Source: Thalassobius sp047123305 (GTDB lineage Bacteria > Pseudomonadota > Alphaproteobacteria > Rhodobacterales > Rhodobacteraceae). Taken from it: a stretch of 64,000 bases of DNA. Below, piece by piece: positions 44,140 to 52,887 of this stretch; the first letter of the stretch is position 1; each line of letters starts with the position of its first letter. The notes under the pieces were generated by a model. The model was not told the origin of the DNA. It made no database searches and worked only from the letters and a program-made list of their open reading frames with translations. The stretch covers positions 1,488,001 to 1,552,000 of the forward strand of contig NZ_CP138918.1 in assembly GCF_047123305.1 (NCBI RefSeq). Reading direction: 5' to 3'. Made by a program: the position numbers and the translations under genes.

Positions 44140-45231
44140 ATGGCAGAGCTGAAACTAACAGGGGTTGAGAAAACATATGGCGGCAGCGTCAATGTGCTCA
44201 ACGACATCAACCTTGATATCGAAGCGGGGGAGTTGATCGTCTTTGTTGGCCCCTCGGGCTGCGGCAAGTCCACGTTGCTGCGGATGGTTGCGGGGCTGGA
44301 AAAGATCACTGGCGGGGAGCTGACCATCGATGGCCAGTTGATGAATGACGTGCCCCCCGCGCAGCGCGGCATTGCGATGGTGTTCCAGAGCTACGCGCTC
44401 TACCCGCATATGACCGTGCGCGAAAACATGTCCTTCGCCCTGAAGATTGCCAAAAAATCCAAGGCCGAAATTGACGTTGCCGTGACCAAAGCAGCGGCTG
44501 TGCTGCAGCTGGAACCCTATCTGGATCGCCTGCCCAAGGCGCTCTCGGGCGGGCAGCGGCAGCGGGTGGCGATCGGCCGTTCCATCGTGCGTGATCCACA
44601 GGTCTATCTGTTTGATGAACCGCTCTCCAACCTCGACGCGGCTTTGCGGGTGGCCACACGGATTGAAATTGCCCGCCTGAAAGAGGCCATGCCAGATCGC
44701 ACCATGATCTATGTGACCCACGATCAGGTGGAGGCGATGACGCTGGCCAGCCGGATTGTGGTGCTGGCCAACAAAGGCATCGCGCAGGTCGGCACTCCGC
44801 TAGAGCTGTATGAAACCCCCGACAATGAATTTGTCGCCCAGTTCATCGGCTCCCCGGCCATGAACCTCCTGCCCGGCAAGATCACCGCGACTGGCGCTGA
44901 AACCCATGTGGAACTGGCAGGCGGCGGCAAAGCGGTCTCCACCATCGCGACGCGGGAAAGTGACCTGGGCAAATCCGTCAACATCGGTGTGCGCCCCGAA
45001 GACATGGTCCCCGCCGAGGGCGAGGCGCTCTATCGTGGCACGGTCAGCTACACCGAAGCCCTGGGCGAGGTGACACTGCTCTATTTCGACGGGGCCTCCG
45101 GCGACGATGGCGTGATTGCCAAACTGCCCGGCATCCATAAAGGGCTGCGTGGCCAAGAGGTCCAAATGACCGCCGACCCCAGCAAAGTGCACCTGTTCCA
45201 AAACGGCCAGTCGATGCGGCCGAAGGGCTGA
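44140..45231 (+). CDS. aglK: Alpha-glucoside ABC transporter, ATP-binding protein
   Basis: 363 residues, MalK/UgpC type. Walker A is VGPSGCGKSTLL, the signature is LSGGQRQRVAIGRS, and Walker B is VYLFDEPLSNLD with the H-loop in YVTHDQVEAM. The C-terminal 130 residues are the TOBE regulatory domain (IGVRPEDMVPAEGE). It powers AglFG and is the last gene of the operon, four bases after the aglA stop. A good terminator follows. Confidence 0.96.
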   Translation: MAELKLTGVEKTYGGSVNVLNDINLDIEAGELIVFVGPSGCGKSTLLRMVAGLEKITGGELTIDGQLMNDVPPAQRGIAMVFQSYALYPHMTVRENMSFALKIAKKSKAEIDVAVTKAAAVLQLEPYLDRLPKALSGGQRQRVAIGRSIVRDPQVYLFDEPLSNLDAALRVATRIEIARLKEAMPDRTMIYVTHDQVEAMTLASRIVVLANKGIAQVGTPLELYETPDNEFVAQFIGSPAMNLLPGKITATGAETHVELAGGGKAVSTIATRESDLGKSVNIGVRPEDMVPAEGEALYRGTVSYTEALGEVTLLYFDGASGDDGVIAKLPGIHKGLRGQEVQMTADPSKVHLFQNGQSMRPKG

Positions 45232-45271
45232 GGAAACGGCACTTGCCGCGTTCTTTCTAACATCCCCAACG

Positions 45272-45304
45272 AAAAAGGGCGCGCCGTTTGGCACGCCCTT
45301 TTTT
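45272..45304 (+). terminator. Terminator of the agl operon
   Basis: AAAAAGGGCGCGCC, GTTT, GGCACGCCCTTTTTT: a stem with one mismatch and a run of six T. It may also serve the convergent GST gene. Confidence 0.88.
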
Positions 45305-45335
45305 GCTTCTCGTCTCCGGTCTTTATTCAGAACGC

Positions 45336-46034
45336 TTATTCAGGACGCGGCGGGATGTTGCGGGCGCGTTGCACGGCGGGGCGGGCAAGGAAGCGCTGTT
45401 CATAGGCCACCACGTTTTCAAAGCTGGCGTAGTCCAGGATCTCTTTGGCGCCGTAGAAATCCAGCGCGGTCAGCCAGGGTGCGATGGCCATGTCCGCGAT
45501 GGAGTATTCGCCCACGATCCAGTCTTTGCCTTCCAGCGCGCCGTTCAGCACGTTCAGGATACGTTTGCCTTCGTTGACATAGCGCTCGCGTGGGCGGGGA
45601 TCTTCGATCTCGGCACCGGCAAATTTGTAGAAGAAGCCCAGCTGGCCAAACATCGGGCCCAGGCCGCCCATCTGGAACATCAGCCACTGCAGGGTCTCGG
45701 CCCGTTTGGCGGGATCAGAGGACAGGAATTTGCCCGACTTCTCGGCCAGATAGATCAGGATCGCACCGGATTCGAAAATCCCGATCGGGCCACCTTCGGC
45801 GCTGGGATCTACGATGGCGGGGATTTTGTTGTTGGGGTTCAGCGACAGAAACTCGGGGCTTTTGACGTCTGCATCCGACAGCGTCACGGTATGCGCCTCA
45901 TAGGGCAGGCCGGTTTCTTCCAGCATCAAAGAGACTTTGACGCCGTTTGGGGTGGGGAAAGAATAAAGTTGGATCACCGAAGGGTCTTTGGCGGGCCAAC
46001 GGTTATTGATGGGAAAATCGTCTGGAAAAGTCAT
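45336..46034 (-). CDS. Glutathione S-transferase (Ure2p/YfcG-like)
   Basis: 232 residues. The thioredoxin-like N-domain reads IQLYSFPTPNGVKVSLMLEE, with the Asn of TPNG that replaces the catalytic Tyr/Ser in the Nu/Ure2-like class; NPNNKIPAIVD and IFESGAILIYLAEK bind glutathione. The C-domain has YSIADMAIAPW, the N-capping box. Members of this class show disulfide-bond reductase activity with glutathione. It is convergent with the agl operon and unrelated to it. Confidence 0.92.
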   Translation of the reverse strand: MTFPDDFPINNRWPAKDPSVIQLYSFPTPNGVKVSLMLEETGLPYEAHTVTLSDADVKSPEFLSLNPNNKIPAIVDPSAEGGPIGIFESGAILIYLAEKSGKFLSSDPAKRAETLQWLMFQMGGLGPMFGQLGFFYKFAGAEIEDPRPRERYVNEGKRILNVLNGALEGKDWIVGEYSIADMAIAPWLTALDFYGAKEILDYASFENVVAYEQRFLARPAVQRARNIPPRPE

Positions 46035-46182
46035 CTTTATGCGCTCCTGCTAAGTGGTTGAGGGAAAAATAGGAAGTTTTTCCCAGACAAAAAGTCCCGC
46101 TTCTGTGGAAAAGAAGCATAGTCTTTGTGCAGCAGCACACCATTCATCTGTGTTCTGCACTTTTAGGGGAAAAGGGGACAAC

Positions 46183-46617
46183 ATGCTTAAGGAATTCAAA
46201 GATTTCATCGCCAAGGGCAATGTCATGGACATGGCTGTGGGGATCATTGTGGGCGCGGCCTTTACCGCGATTGTGAAATCCATGGTGGGGGATCTGATCA
46301 ACCCGATCATCGGTGTGTTCACCGGTGGCGTCGATTTCACCAACAACTTTGTGGTGCTTTCTGGCGAAGTGGCCGCCGGAGCCAGCCTTGAGGCCGCACG
46401 CGAAGCAGGGGCGGCGGTGTTTGCCTATGGGGCCTTCCTGATGGCCGTGATCAATTTCCTGATCATCGCTTTCGTGGTCTTCATGCTGGTGCGCTATGTC
46501 AACAAGGTGAAAGAAGCCGCCCAGAAAGAAGAAGAGGCGGCGCCGGTGGAAGAAGCCCCGAAAGGGCCAAGCGAGTTGGACGTTCTGCTGGAAATCCGCG
46601 ATTCGCTGAAAAAGTGA
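46183..46617 (+). CDS. mscL: Large-conductance mechanosensitive channel
   Basis: 144 residues. It opens under membrane tension to release solutes at osmotic downshock. The N-terminal helix and pore helix read LKEFKDFIAKGNVMDMAVG then VGAAFTAIVKSMVGDLINP, the MscL signature. The second membrane helix is AVINFLIIAFVVFMLVRYV, followed by an acidic linker (QKEEEAAPVEEAPK) and the C-terminal bundle. Start ATG 46183 follows AGGGGA. A terminator follows. Single gene. Confidence 0.97.
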   Translation: MLKEFKDFIAKGNVMDMAVGIIVGAAFTAIVKSMVGDLINPIIGVFTGGVDFTNNFVVLSGEVAAGASLEAAREAGAAVFAYGAFLMAVINFLIIAFVVFMLVRYVNKVKEAAQKEEEAAPVEEAPKGPSELDVLLEIRDSLKK

Positions 46618-46639
46618 TCCGGCCTCAGGCTGGAACGGA

Positions 46640-46665
46640 AAAGGGGGCCAAGTGGCCCCCTTTTT
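46640..46665 (+). terminator. Terminator of mscL
   Basis: AAGGGGGCCA, AG, TGGCCCCCTT plus TTT: a 10-bp perfect stem. Confidence 0.88.
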
Positions 46666-46687
46666 GTATTCTGCACGCGCGGGGTGT

Positions 46688-47224
46688 TTACACCGCGCCG
46701 GTGTATTCGCCGCGGGCCGGGTAGTTGTTGGCGATGGCGAAATCGACGGCCCCCAGCAGTTCCGAGAAATGCGGACGTACAAACGGCATGGTCTGCACCG
46801 CGCCGTAGAACAGGGTCTGCTGTTCGGTCACCAGGAACAGGCCGGGTTCGGAAAACAGCGCGGGCTCTTCGATGCCGATCGATGTTTTGCCGCGCGAGGT
46901 GGAGATATAGAGGCCCCATTCCTTCGCCACGGAGAGCGGCAGGTCATAGGCGAACTTGATTTTGCTGCTGTCAATCTTCTCTTGCATGGCGCGGGTGCGC
47001 TCTTCCCCGTCCGAGCTGACGGCAACCATGTCGATGCCACGTTCGGCGAATTTATCTGCCAGCTTCTCCATCTCGGCCAGATATTTGGCGCAGATCGGGC
47101 AGTGCAGACCGCGGTAGAAACACACAACAGTGCCGCGCTCGGTTTCTTGCGCCGAGAGGTCAAAGGCGCCGTGGTCCAGCGTGGGCAGGGTCAGGTTCGG
47201 GGTTTTCTGGCGGGGCATCAGCAT
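46688..47224 (-). CDS. Peroxiredoxin-like protein (AhpC/TSA family)
   Basis: 178 residues. VVCFYRGLHCPICAKYLAEM is the thioredoxin-fold active site; it has two cysteines in a CPIC arrangement rather than the single PxxxTxxC cysteine of typical peroxiredoxins, as in the peroxiredoxin-like/DUF899-related branch. LPLSVAKEWGLYIS and IEEPALFSEPGLFLV follow. A cytoplasmic thiol peroxidase or disulfide reductase role is likely. It is divergent from an AraC-type regulator 123 bases away, which probably controls it. Confidence 0.87.
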   Translation of the reverse strand: MLMPRQKTPNLTLPTLDHGAFDLSAQETERGTVVCFYRGLHCPICAKYLAEMEKLADKFAERGIDMVAVSSDGEERTRAMQEKIDSSKIKFAYDLPLSVAKEWGLYISTSRGKTSIGIEEPALFSEPGLFLVTEQQTLFYGAVQTMPFVRPHFSELLGAVDFAIANNYPARGEYTGAV

Positions 47225-47347
47225 GGGCTGTCTCCTGTTTTAGTTGCGACGGGTCAAGGCAAGGGATTGACCGTTGCAGTGGTTATGCGCCAATCTGTCG
47301 TCAGGAAAATCCGAATAAACCGATCAAAACACCGAAAAGGCGCTGAT

Positions 47348-48076
47348 ATGGATCGATTGAGTGCATTGATGGAACGGTTCGAAATGCAGATCGAACCGGT
47401 GGAGCCTGCGGCGGCGAACCTCTTGGTTCTGGGCGATCCCGATGGGGTGCCCTGCCACGTTCTGCTGCGGGGCGCGTCGCGCGGGCGGTGCGGCGACCGG
47501 GTGGTCTTTGCCGCGCGGGTCACCTGGGGCGGGGAGGCAAATCCGCTGATGGAGGCGCTGCCCGAGGCAGTGGAATTGCCACTGAAGGACAGCCCCGAGT
47601 TGATCGGCCTTATCACCTTTTTACAGAGCGAGATCGAGGGCCGCCATTGTGGTGGGCCAACCGTGCAACGGCGCTTGGGAGAGGTGTTGATGGTGCGGCT
47701 GTTGCGGCATCAGATCAGCGCCGGCAGCACCGAACCGGGGGTCTTGGCCGGGCTGGCCGATCCGCGTTTGTCCCGTGCGGTGGTGGCGATCCATGATCGG
47801 CCGGGCCATGGCTGGACCAATGCCGATCTGGCGCAGGAGGCGGGTCTGTCGCTGAGCCGGTTTGCCGAGCTGTTCGGGGCCACAGTGGGGATGACACCGA
47901 TGGCCTATCTGCGGCACTGGCGTTTGACGGTGGCACATCAGGATCTGATGCGCGGCGATCGGGTGGAGGCGGTGGCGCGGCGCTACGGCTATGGCTCGGG
48001 CGAGGCATTTGCGCGAGCGTTCAAGGCGCGTTTTGGGGTGAAACCGGTGGCGGTCCGGACCCAGCAGGCGGCGTAG
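47348..48076 (+). CDS. AraC-family regulator with cupin-like sensor domain
   Basis: 242 residues. The N-terminal part (CHVLLRGASRGRCGDRVVFA, then IGLITFLQSEIEGRHCGGPT) matches the cupin_6 sensor type found beside redox or detoxification genes. The C-terminal AraC domain reads WTNADLAQEAGLSLSRFAEL and AVARRYGYGSGEAFARAFKA. Four cysteines in the sensor region might sense oxidants, but this is a guess. Divergent from the peroxiredoxin-like gene, its likely target. Confidence 0.88.
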   Translation: MDRLSALMERFEMQIEPVEPAAANLLVLGDPDGVPCHVLLRGASRGRCGDRVVFAARVTWGGEANPLMEALPEAVELPLKDSPELIGLITFLQSEIEGRHCGGPTVQRRLGEVLMVRLLRHQISAGSTEPGVLAGLADPRLSRAVVAIHDRPGHGWTNADLAQEAGLSLSRFAELFGATVGMTPMAYLRHWRLTVAHQDLMRGDRVEAVARRYGYGSGEAFARAFKARFGVKPVAVRTQQAA

Positions 48077-48199
48077 ACTTCCCTTTCCCTGCCCTTTCCC
48101 CAATCCTCAAAATGGTGAGACCCGGCGAGGAGGATCCAGCCGGGTCTCGGGGAACACGGGCGGGGCTGCAACCCCGCCGCGTGATGGCAATGTCAGCGC

Positions 48200-49315
48200 T
48201 TATTTAATCAGCAGCTGCGGCGAGGTCACGTCGATTCCCAGCGCCTTGCCTACGGCGTAGTAGGTCAGCTTGCCCGCGTGGACGTTCAGACCGTTCAGCA
48301 GATGCGCGTCGTCGGCGCAGGCCTGTTTCCAGCCTTTGTTCGCCAGCGCCATCATGAAGGGCATGGTGGCATTGCCCAGTGCGATGGTCGAGGTACGGGC
48401 CACGGCGCCGGGCATGTTGGCCACACAGTAGTGCATCACGCCGTCCACCTCATAGATCGGGTCGGCATGGGTGGTGGCACGCGAGGTTTCAAAGCAGCCG
48501 CCTTGGTCAATCGCAACGTCCACCAGCGCGGCACCGGGCTTCATCTCGGACAGCTGTGCACGGCTGATCAGCTTGGGCGCGGCGGCGCCGGGGATCAGCA
48601 CGGCACCGACAACCATATCGGCCTGTGCCACCAGTTCAGCAGTGTTGCCCTTGGAGGCGTAGGAGGTCTTGAATTCGCCACGGAAGGCATCGTCCAGATA
48701 GCGCAGACGGGGCAGCGACATGTCCAGCACGGTGACATCCGCACCCATGCCCGCGGCCACACGTGCGGCGTGGGTGCCAACAACACCGCCACCAATCACA
48801 ACAACATTGGCCGGGGCCACACCGGGCACGCCGCCCATCAGAACACCACGGCCACCGTTGGCCTTTTGCAGGGTCCAGGCCCCAACCTGCGGTGCCAGTT
48901 TCCCAGCAACCTCGGACATCGGGGCCAGCAGCGGCAGGCCTCCGTTACGGTCGGTCACGGTTTCATAGGCGATGGCAGTACAGCCGGACTCGATCAGGTC
49001 ATGGGTCTGGTCGGGATCGGGGGCGAGGTGCAGGTAGGTGAACAGCAGCTGGCCTTCGCGTAGCATCTTGCGTTCCACCGCCTGCGGTTCCTTCACCTTG
49101 ACGATCATGTCGGCGGTGGCAAAGATTTCCTCGGCGGTGTCCAGAATTACGGCACCGGCGGCGATGTAATCATCGTTGCTGAAGCCAGAGCCGACACCGG
49201 CGTTGGTTTCGATCACCACCTCATGGCCGGCGGCCACGGCCTCGCGCGCGGCATTGGGGGTCATTCCGACGCGGAACTCCTGCGGCTTGATCTCTTTGGG
49301 GCATCCGATTTTCAT
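48200..49315 (-). CDS. ald: Alanine dehydrogenase
   Basis: 371 residues, the family length. It interconverts alanine and pyruvate plus ammonia with NAD. KIGCPKEIKPQEFRVGMTP opens the protein; the catalytic Lys and His are in IVKVKEPQ and LFTYLHLAPDP; the Rossmann site is VIGGGVVGTHAARVAAGMGA; the C-terminus has MPGAVARTSTIALGNATMP. Start ATG 49315 has GAGGAG at good spacing; the ATG nine bases upstream does not. It is divergent from an Lrp/AsnC gene 150 bases away, the usual ald arrangement. Confidence 0.97.
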   Translation of the reverse strand: MKIGCPKEIKPQEFRVGMTPNAAREAVAAGHEVVIETNAGVGSGFSNDDYIAAGAVILDTAEEIFATADMIVKVKEPQAVERKMLREGQLLFTYLHLAPDPDQTHDLIESGCTAIAYETVTDRNGGLPLLAPMSEVAGKLAPQVGAWTLQKANGGRGVLMGGVPGVAPANVVVIGGGVVGTHAARVAAGMGADVTVLDMSLPRLRYLDDAFRGEFKTSYASKGNTAELVAQADMVVGAVLIPGAAAPKLISRAQLSEMKPGAALVDVAIDQGGCFETSRATTHADPIYEVDGVMHYCVANMPGAVARTSTIALGNATMPFMMALANKGWKQACADDAHLLNGLNVHAGKLTYYAVGKALGIDVTSPQLLIK

Positions 49316-49464
49316 AACTGCCATCTCCTCGTTGGCAAGAATCTGTAACTGAGGACAGAATGTCGCAGGTCGCACGCAAAGGGGTTGAAAAGCACCGCAG
49401 CGTTAGCGCTATTAGGGGGAGGATCTTCGAGGATCTGGTAATATTGACGAAGGAGCTTGCGCAA

Positions 49465-49923
49465 ATGACACTCGACTCGACAGATCAGCGTATCCTCAAC
49501 GTGCTTCAGCGCAAGGGGCGGATTTCCAATGCCGACCTGTCTGAGACCGTCAACCTGTCGGCCTCAGCCTGTCACCGGCGGGTGCAGCGGCTGGAGGCAG
49601 AGGGCTACATCAAAGACTATGTGGCGCTGCTGGACCCGCGCAAGATCGGTGTCACCACAACGGTGTTTGTCGAGATCACCCTGCAAGGGCAGGCGGATGA
49701 GTTGCTGGAGGCCTTTGAAAAGGCGGTGTCGCGAATCCCCGATGTGCTGGAATGTCACCTGATGGCGGGGACGGCGGATTACATCCTGAAGGTGGTCACC
49801 GAAAGCACCGAGGATTTTGCCCGTATCCACCGCCAGCATCTGGCACGACTGCCCGGCGTGGCGCAGATGCAATCCAGCTTTGCCCTGCGGACCGTGTTCA
49901 AAACCACCGCCCTGCCGCTTTGA
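49465..49923 (+). CDS. Lrp/AsnC-family regulator, likely activator of ald
   Basis: 152 residues. HTH: LDSTDQRILNVLQRKGRISN then SETVNLSASACHRRVQRLE. The C-terminal RAM ligand domain is present (VFVEITLQGQADELLEAFEK, MAGTADYILKVV). ATG 49465 follows AAGGAG. Its position, divergent from ald, is the arrangement of AldR-type regulators that switch ald on with alanine; ligand assignment is by context. Confidence 0.92.
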   Translation: MTLDSTDQRILNVLQRKGRISNADLSETVNLSASACHRRVQRLEAEGYIKDYVALLDPRKIGVTTTVFVEITLQGQADELLEAFEKAVSRIPDVLECHLMAGTADYILKVVTESTEDFARIHRQHLARLPGVAQMQSSFALRTVFKTTALPL

Positions 49924-50014
49924 TCCGGTAAATCTGTCAGGCCGTAGTCCTACGGATCTTGAATTGTCTGACATTTAGGTGAACACTCCCCGGAATTGGC
50001 CAGAGGGGGTGCGG

Positions 50015-51601
50015 ATGCAGTGGGATTATATCATCGTGGGGGCAGGCAGCGCAGGCTGTGTGCTGGCCAAACGTCTGGCGGATGCAAATAAGAAGGTCCT
50101 GTTGCTGGAGGCGGGGGGCTCCGACAGTTACCACTGGATCCATATCCCGATGGGCTACCTCTACTGTATCGGCAATCCGCGCACCGACTGGATGTTTAAA
50201 ACCGCCGAAGAACCGGGGCTGAACGGTCGGTCGCTGATCTACCCGCGTGGCAAGGTATTGGGCGGCTGCTCTTCGATCAACGGGATGCTGTACCTGCGCG
50301 GGCAGGCGGCGGATTACGACGGCTGGCGGCAGGCGGGCAATGTCGGCTGGGGTTGGGACGATGTGCTGCCCTATTTCAAACGCTCCGAGGATTACGTTGA
50401 CGGCGCCGATGACATGCACGGCGAAGGCGGCGAATGGCGGGTGGATCACCAGCGGCTGCAATGGGATGTGCTGGACGACTGGATGGAGGCCGCCAGCCAG
50501 GCCGGTCTGCCCAAGGTCACCGATTTCAACCGCGGTAACAACGAAGGGGTCGGCTACTTCAAGGTGAACCAGAAACGCGGCTGGCGGATGAACACAGCCA
50601 AGGCCTTTCTGCGCCGCACCAAAGGGCAAAGCCTGCGGGTGGAAACCCATGCCCATACCCGTCGGGTGATCCTGGAACAGGGCCGCGCGGTTGGGGTGGA
50701 GTATGAACAGAACGGTCAGGTGAAACAGGCCCGCGCCAGCGGCGAGGTGATCCTGTCGGCGGGGGCCATCGGCTCGCCGCAGATCCTGCAGCTGTCGGGC
50801 ATTGGTCCGGGGGCGCTGTTGCAGGAACATGGCATTGCGGTGCAGCTGGAACAGCCACAGGTTGGCAGCAATCTGCAGGACCATCTGCAACTGCGCTGCG
50901 CCTGGAAGCTGGAGGGCGCCAAGACCCTGAACACAATGGCCAACAGCCTGATCGGTAAGGCTAAGATCGGGTTGGAGTATATGCTGAAAAGGTCCGGGCC
51001 AATGTCGATGGCGCCGTCACAGCTGGGCGCTTTCGCCAAATCACGCCCCGATCTGGAGACCCCGGATCTGGAGTTTCACGTGCAACCCCTGACGCTGGAA
51101 GCTTTTGGCCAGCCGTTGCATGATTTCCCGGCCATGACCGCCTCGGTCTGTAACCTGCGCCCCGAAAGCCGCGGCATGGTCGAGATCACCTCAAGCGATC
51201 CCAAGGCCACACCGAAGATCGCGCCCAACTACCTGTCCACCGAAGGCGACCGCGCAGTGGCGGCCAATTCGATCCGGCTGGCGCGGCGGGTGATGGAACA
51301 GGGCGCAATGGCGAAATACCGCCCCGAAGAGATGAAACCGGGCCTCACCGCGCAGAGCGAGGCAGGGCTGGCCGCCGCCGCAGGCGACATTGGCACCACG
51401 ATCTTCCACCCCTCCGGCACGGTGCATATGGGCGCGGGCGACACGGCGCCACTGGATGCGCGGCTGCGGCTGCGCGGCGTTGACGGGCTGCGGGTGGTGG
51501 ATTGTTCAGTGATGCCAACGATCACCTCGGGCAACACCAATTCCCCCACCATCATGATCGCCGAAAAAGCCAGCGATATGATTCTACAGGACGCCCGCTA
51601 G
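50015..51601 (+). CDS. GMC-family FAD oxidoreductase (choline/alcohol dehydrogenase-like)
   Basis: 528 residues. The FAD-binding site is YIIVGAGSAGCVLAKRL; the GMC signature 1 is GKVLGGCSSINGMLYLRG and signature 2 is GAIGSPQILQLSGIGP. The C-terminal His-Asn active site lies in FHPSGTVHMG and TSGNTNSPTIMIAEKA. Substrates of this branch include alcohols and polyethylene glycol; choline (betA) is less likely because no betaine aldehyde dehydrogenase gene is near. ATG 50015 follows GAGGGGG; a GTG at 49979 is a weaker alternative. Confidence 0.92.
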   Translation: MQWDYIIVGAGSAGCVLAKRLADANKKVLLLEAGGSDSYHWIHIPMGYLYCIGNPRTDWMFKTAEEPGLNGRSLIYPRGKVLGGCSSINGMLYLRGQAADYDGWRQAGNVGWGWDDVLPYFKRSEDYVDGADDMHGEGGEWRVDHQRLQWDVLDDWMEAASQAGLPKVTDFNRGNNEGVGYFKVNQKRGWRMNTAKAFLRRTKGQSLRVETHAHTRRVILEQGRAVGVEYEQNGQVKQARASGEVILSAGAIGSPQILQLSGIGPGALLQEHGIAVQLEQPQVGSNLQDHLQLRCAWKLEGAKTLNTMANSLIGKAKIGLEYMLKRSGPMSMAPSQLGAFAKSRPDLETPDLEFHVQPLTLEAFGQPLHDFPAMTASVCNLRPESRGMVEITSSDPKATPKIAPNYLSTEGDRAVAANSIRLARRVMEQGAMAKYRPEEMKPGLTAQSEAGLAAAAGDIGTTIFHPSGTVHMGAGDTAPLDARLRLRGVDGLRVVDCSVMPTITSGNTNSPTIMIAEKASDMILQDAR

Positions 51602-51652
51602 GCCCAACCCGCCCGCGACAAATCGCTGCGTCGCGGGTGGAGAGCGGCGGCT

Positions 51653-51677
51653 GATTTCTTCTTGGGTCAAATATCCA
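51653..51677 (-). repeat. Dispersed motif copy C: GGATATTTG...CCAAGAAGAAA
   Basis: Minus-strand reading GGATATTTGACCCAAGAAGA (continuing AA), preceded on that strand by a GGCCCC-TGC-GGGGCC hairpin (51681-51695). It lies in the convergent gap between the GMC gene and rpsU. Confidence 0.7.
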
Positions 51678-51750
51678 AATGGCCCCGCAGGGGCCGCCCC
51701 AGGCCTTTCGCAGCTTCCGATGCCCCATTCGAAATAACGGTGAACCGACA

Positions 51751-51787
51751 AAAGAAACCCCCGGCCGCACGGGGCGCCCGGGGGTTC
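51751..51787 (-). terminator. Terminator of rpsU
   Basis: On the minus strand AACCCCCGGGCGC ... GGCCGGGGGTTTCTTTT: strong stem with T-rich tail, about 45 bases after the rpsU stop. Confidence 0.85.
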
Positions 51788-51833
51788 TAACTTATCCGTT
51801 CAAAAGCTAGCAAAAGCCTTTGAGAAGAAGATC

Positions 51834-52040
51834 TTAGAGCAGACCTTCGCGCTGGGCTTTCTTGCGTGCCAGCTTGCGGGCACGACGTACGGCTTCAGCT
51901 TTCTCGCGCGCTTTTTTGACGGACGGCTTCTCGAAATGCTGCTTGAGCTTCATTTCACGGAAGACACCTTCGCGCTGGAGCTTTTTCTTCAGGGCGCGGA
52001 GCGCCTGATCGACGTTGTTGTCACGAACAGAAACCTGCAT
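51834..52040 (-). CDS. rpsU: 30S ribosomal protein S21
   Basis: 68 residues, very basic. MQVSVRDNNVDQALRALKKK then REMKLKQHFEKPSVKKA is the standard S21 sequence; it binds 16S rRNA near the 3' end and helps mRNA initiation. Single-gene unit with its own terminator, divergent from COQ9. In many proteobacteria rpsU lies with dnaG and rpoD, but not here. Confidence 0.98.
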   Translation of the reverse strand: MQVSVRDNNVDQALRALKKKLQREGVFREMKLKQHFEKPSVKKAREKAEAVRRARKLARKKAQREGLL

Positions 52041-52164
52041 GTGGTTTTCACCACCTTTCTAGTTAAGTTGCATGAAGTTGCAGGAGGTGGTCCTTTAGCA
52101 AGGAAGCCTCTATTTGTCTAGGGGACCCCTGTTGAGGGCAAGCCAATGAAAAGGATGTGGGTGG

Positions 52165-52857
52165 ATGACCGGTTCTGATGTGCCAAATCCCAAGGATCTG
52201 CTGCTGGATGCGGCGTTGATGCATGTGCCGTTTGACGGCTGGTCCGAGGCCACCTGGGAGGCCGTTTTGGCCGAGACTGATGTGAACCCCGTGGTGGCCA
52301 CAGCTTTGTGCCCCCGCGGTGCGGTGGATCTGGCGGTGGCCTATCACCAGCGCGGCGATGCGGTGATGCTGGATCGCTTGGCGGCTGCGGATCTGGCAGA
52401 GATGCGGTTTCGCGACCGGATCGCTGCTGCCGTGCGGTTCCGGCTGGAGGCGGTTGAGGACAAAGAGCTGGTGCGCCGCGGCATGACGCTGTTTTCGCTG
52501 CCCAATCATGCCGGCGAAGGGGCGCGGCTGGTCTGGGGCACGGTGGATCAGATCTGGACGGCGCTGGGCGACAGTTCCGACGATGTGAATTGGTACACCA
52601 AACGGGCCACCCTGTCGGGGGTCTATAGTGCGACGCTGCTGTACTGGCTGGGCGATGACAGTGAAGACCACGTCGCCAGCTGGGAATTTTTGGACCGGCG
52701 GATCGAGAATGTGATGCAGTTCGAGAAACTGAAGGCCGATGTGCGCGGCAACAAGTTTCTGTCGGGCGTGCTGAAAGGGCCGATGGCCGTTCTGGACCGA
52801 ATCAAAGCGCCTGCGGCAGCGCGGGGTGATCTGCCGGGCAGCCTGAACAACCGTTAA
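52165..52857 (+). CDS. COQ9-family ubiquinone biosynthesis protein
   Basis: 230 residues. KDLLLDAALMHVPFDGWSEA opens the TetR-like COQ9 fold, followed by the COQ9 domain core with LPNHAGEGARLVWGTVDQIW and DVNWYTKRATLSGVYSATLL, WEFLDRRIENVMQFEK. In eukaryotes COQ9 binds isoprene lipids and helps the COQ7 hydroxylase; the bacterial protein is thought to act alike. It is 30 bases ahead of a quinone oxidoreductase gene on the same strand. Confidence 0.95.
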   Translation: MTGSDVPNPKDLLLDAALMHVPFDGWSEATWEAVLAETDVNPVVATALCPRGAVDLAVAYHQRGDAVMLDRLAAADLAEMRFRDRIAAAVRFRLEAVEDKELVRRGMTLFSLPNHAGEGARLVWGTVDQIWTALGDSSDDVNWYTKRATLSGVYSATLLYWLGDDSEDHVASWEFLDRRIENVMQFEKLKADVRGNKFLSGVLKGPMAVLDRIKAPAAARGDLPGSLNNR

Positions 52858-52887
52858 TTTTACAGACATTTCACAGGGAGGGACCGC

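Noticed and set aside
49979..51601. GMC oxidoreductase as choline dehydrogenase betA
   Set aside because: No betB, betI or choline transporter gene is adjacent, and the family is broad, so the specific name is not supported.
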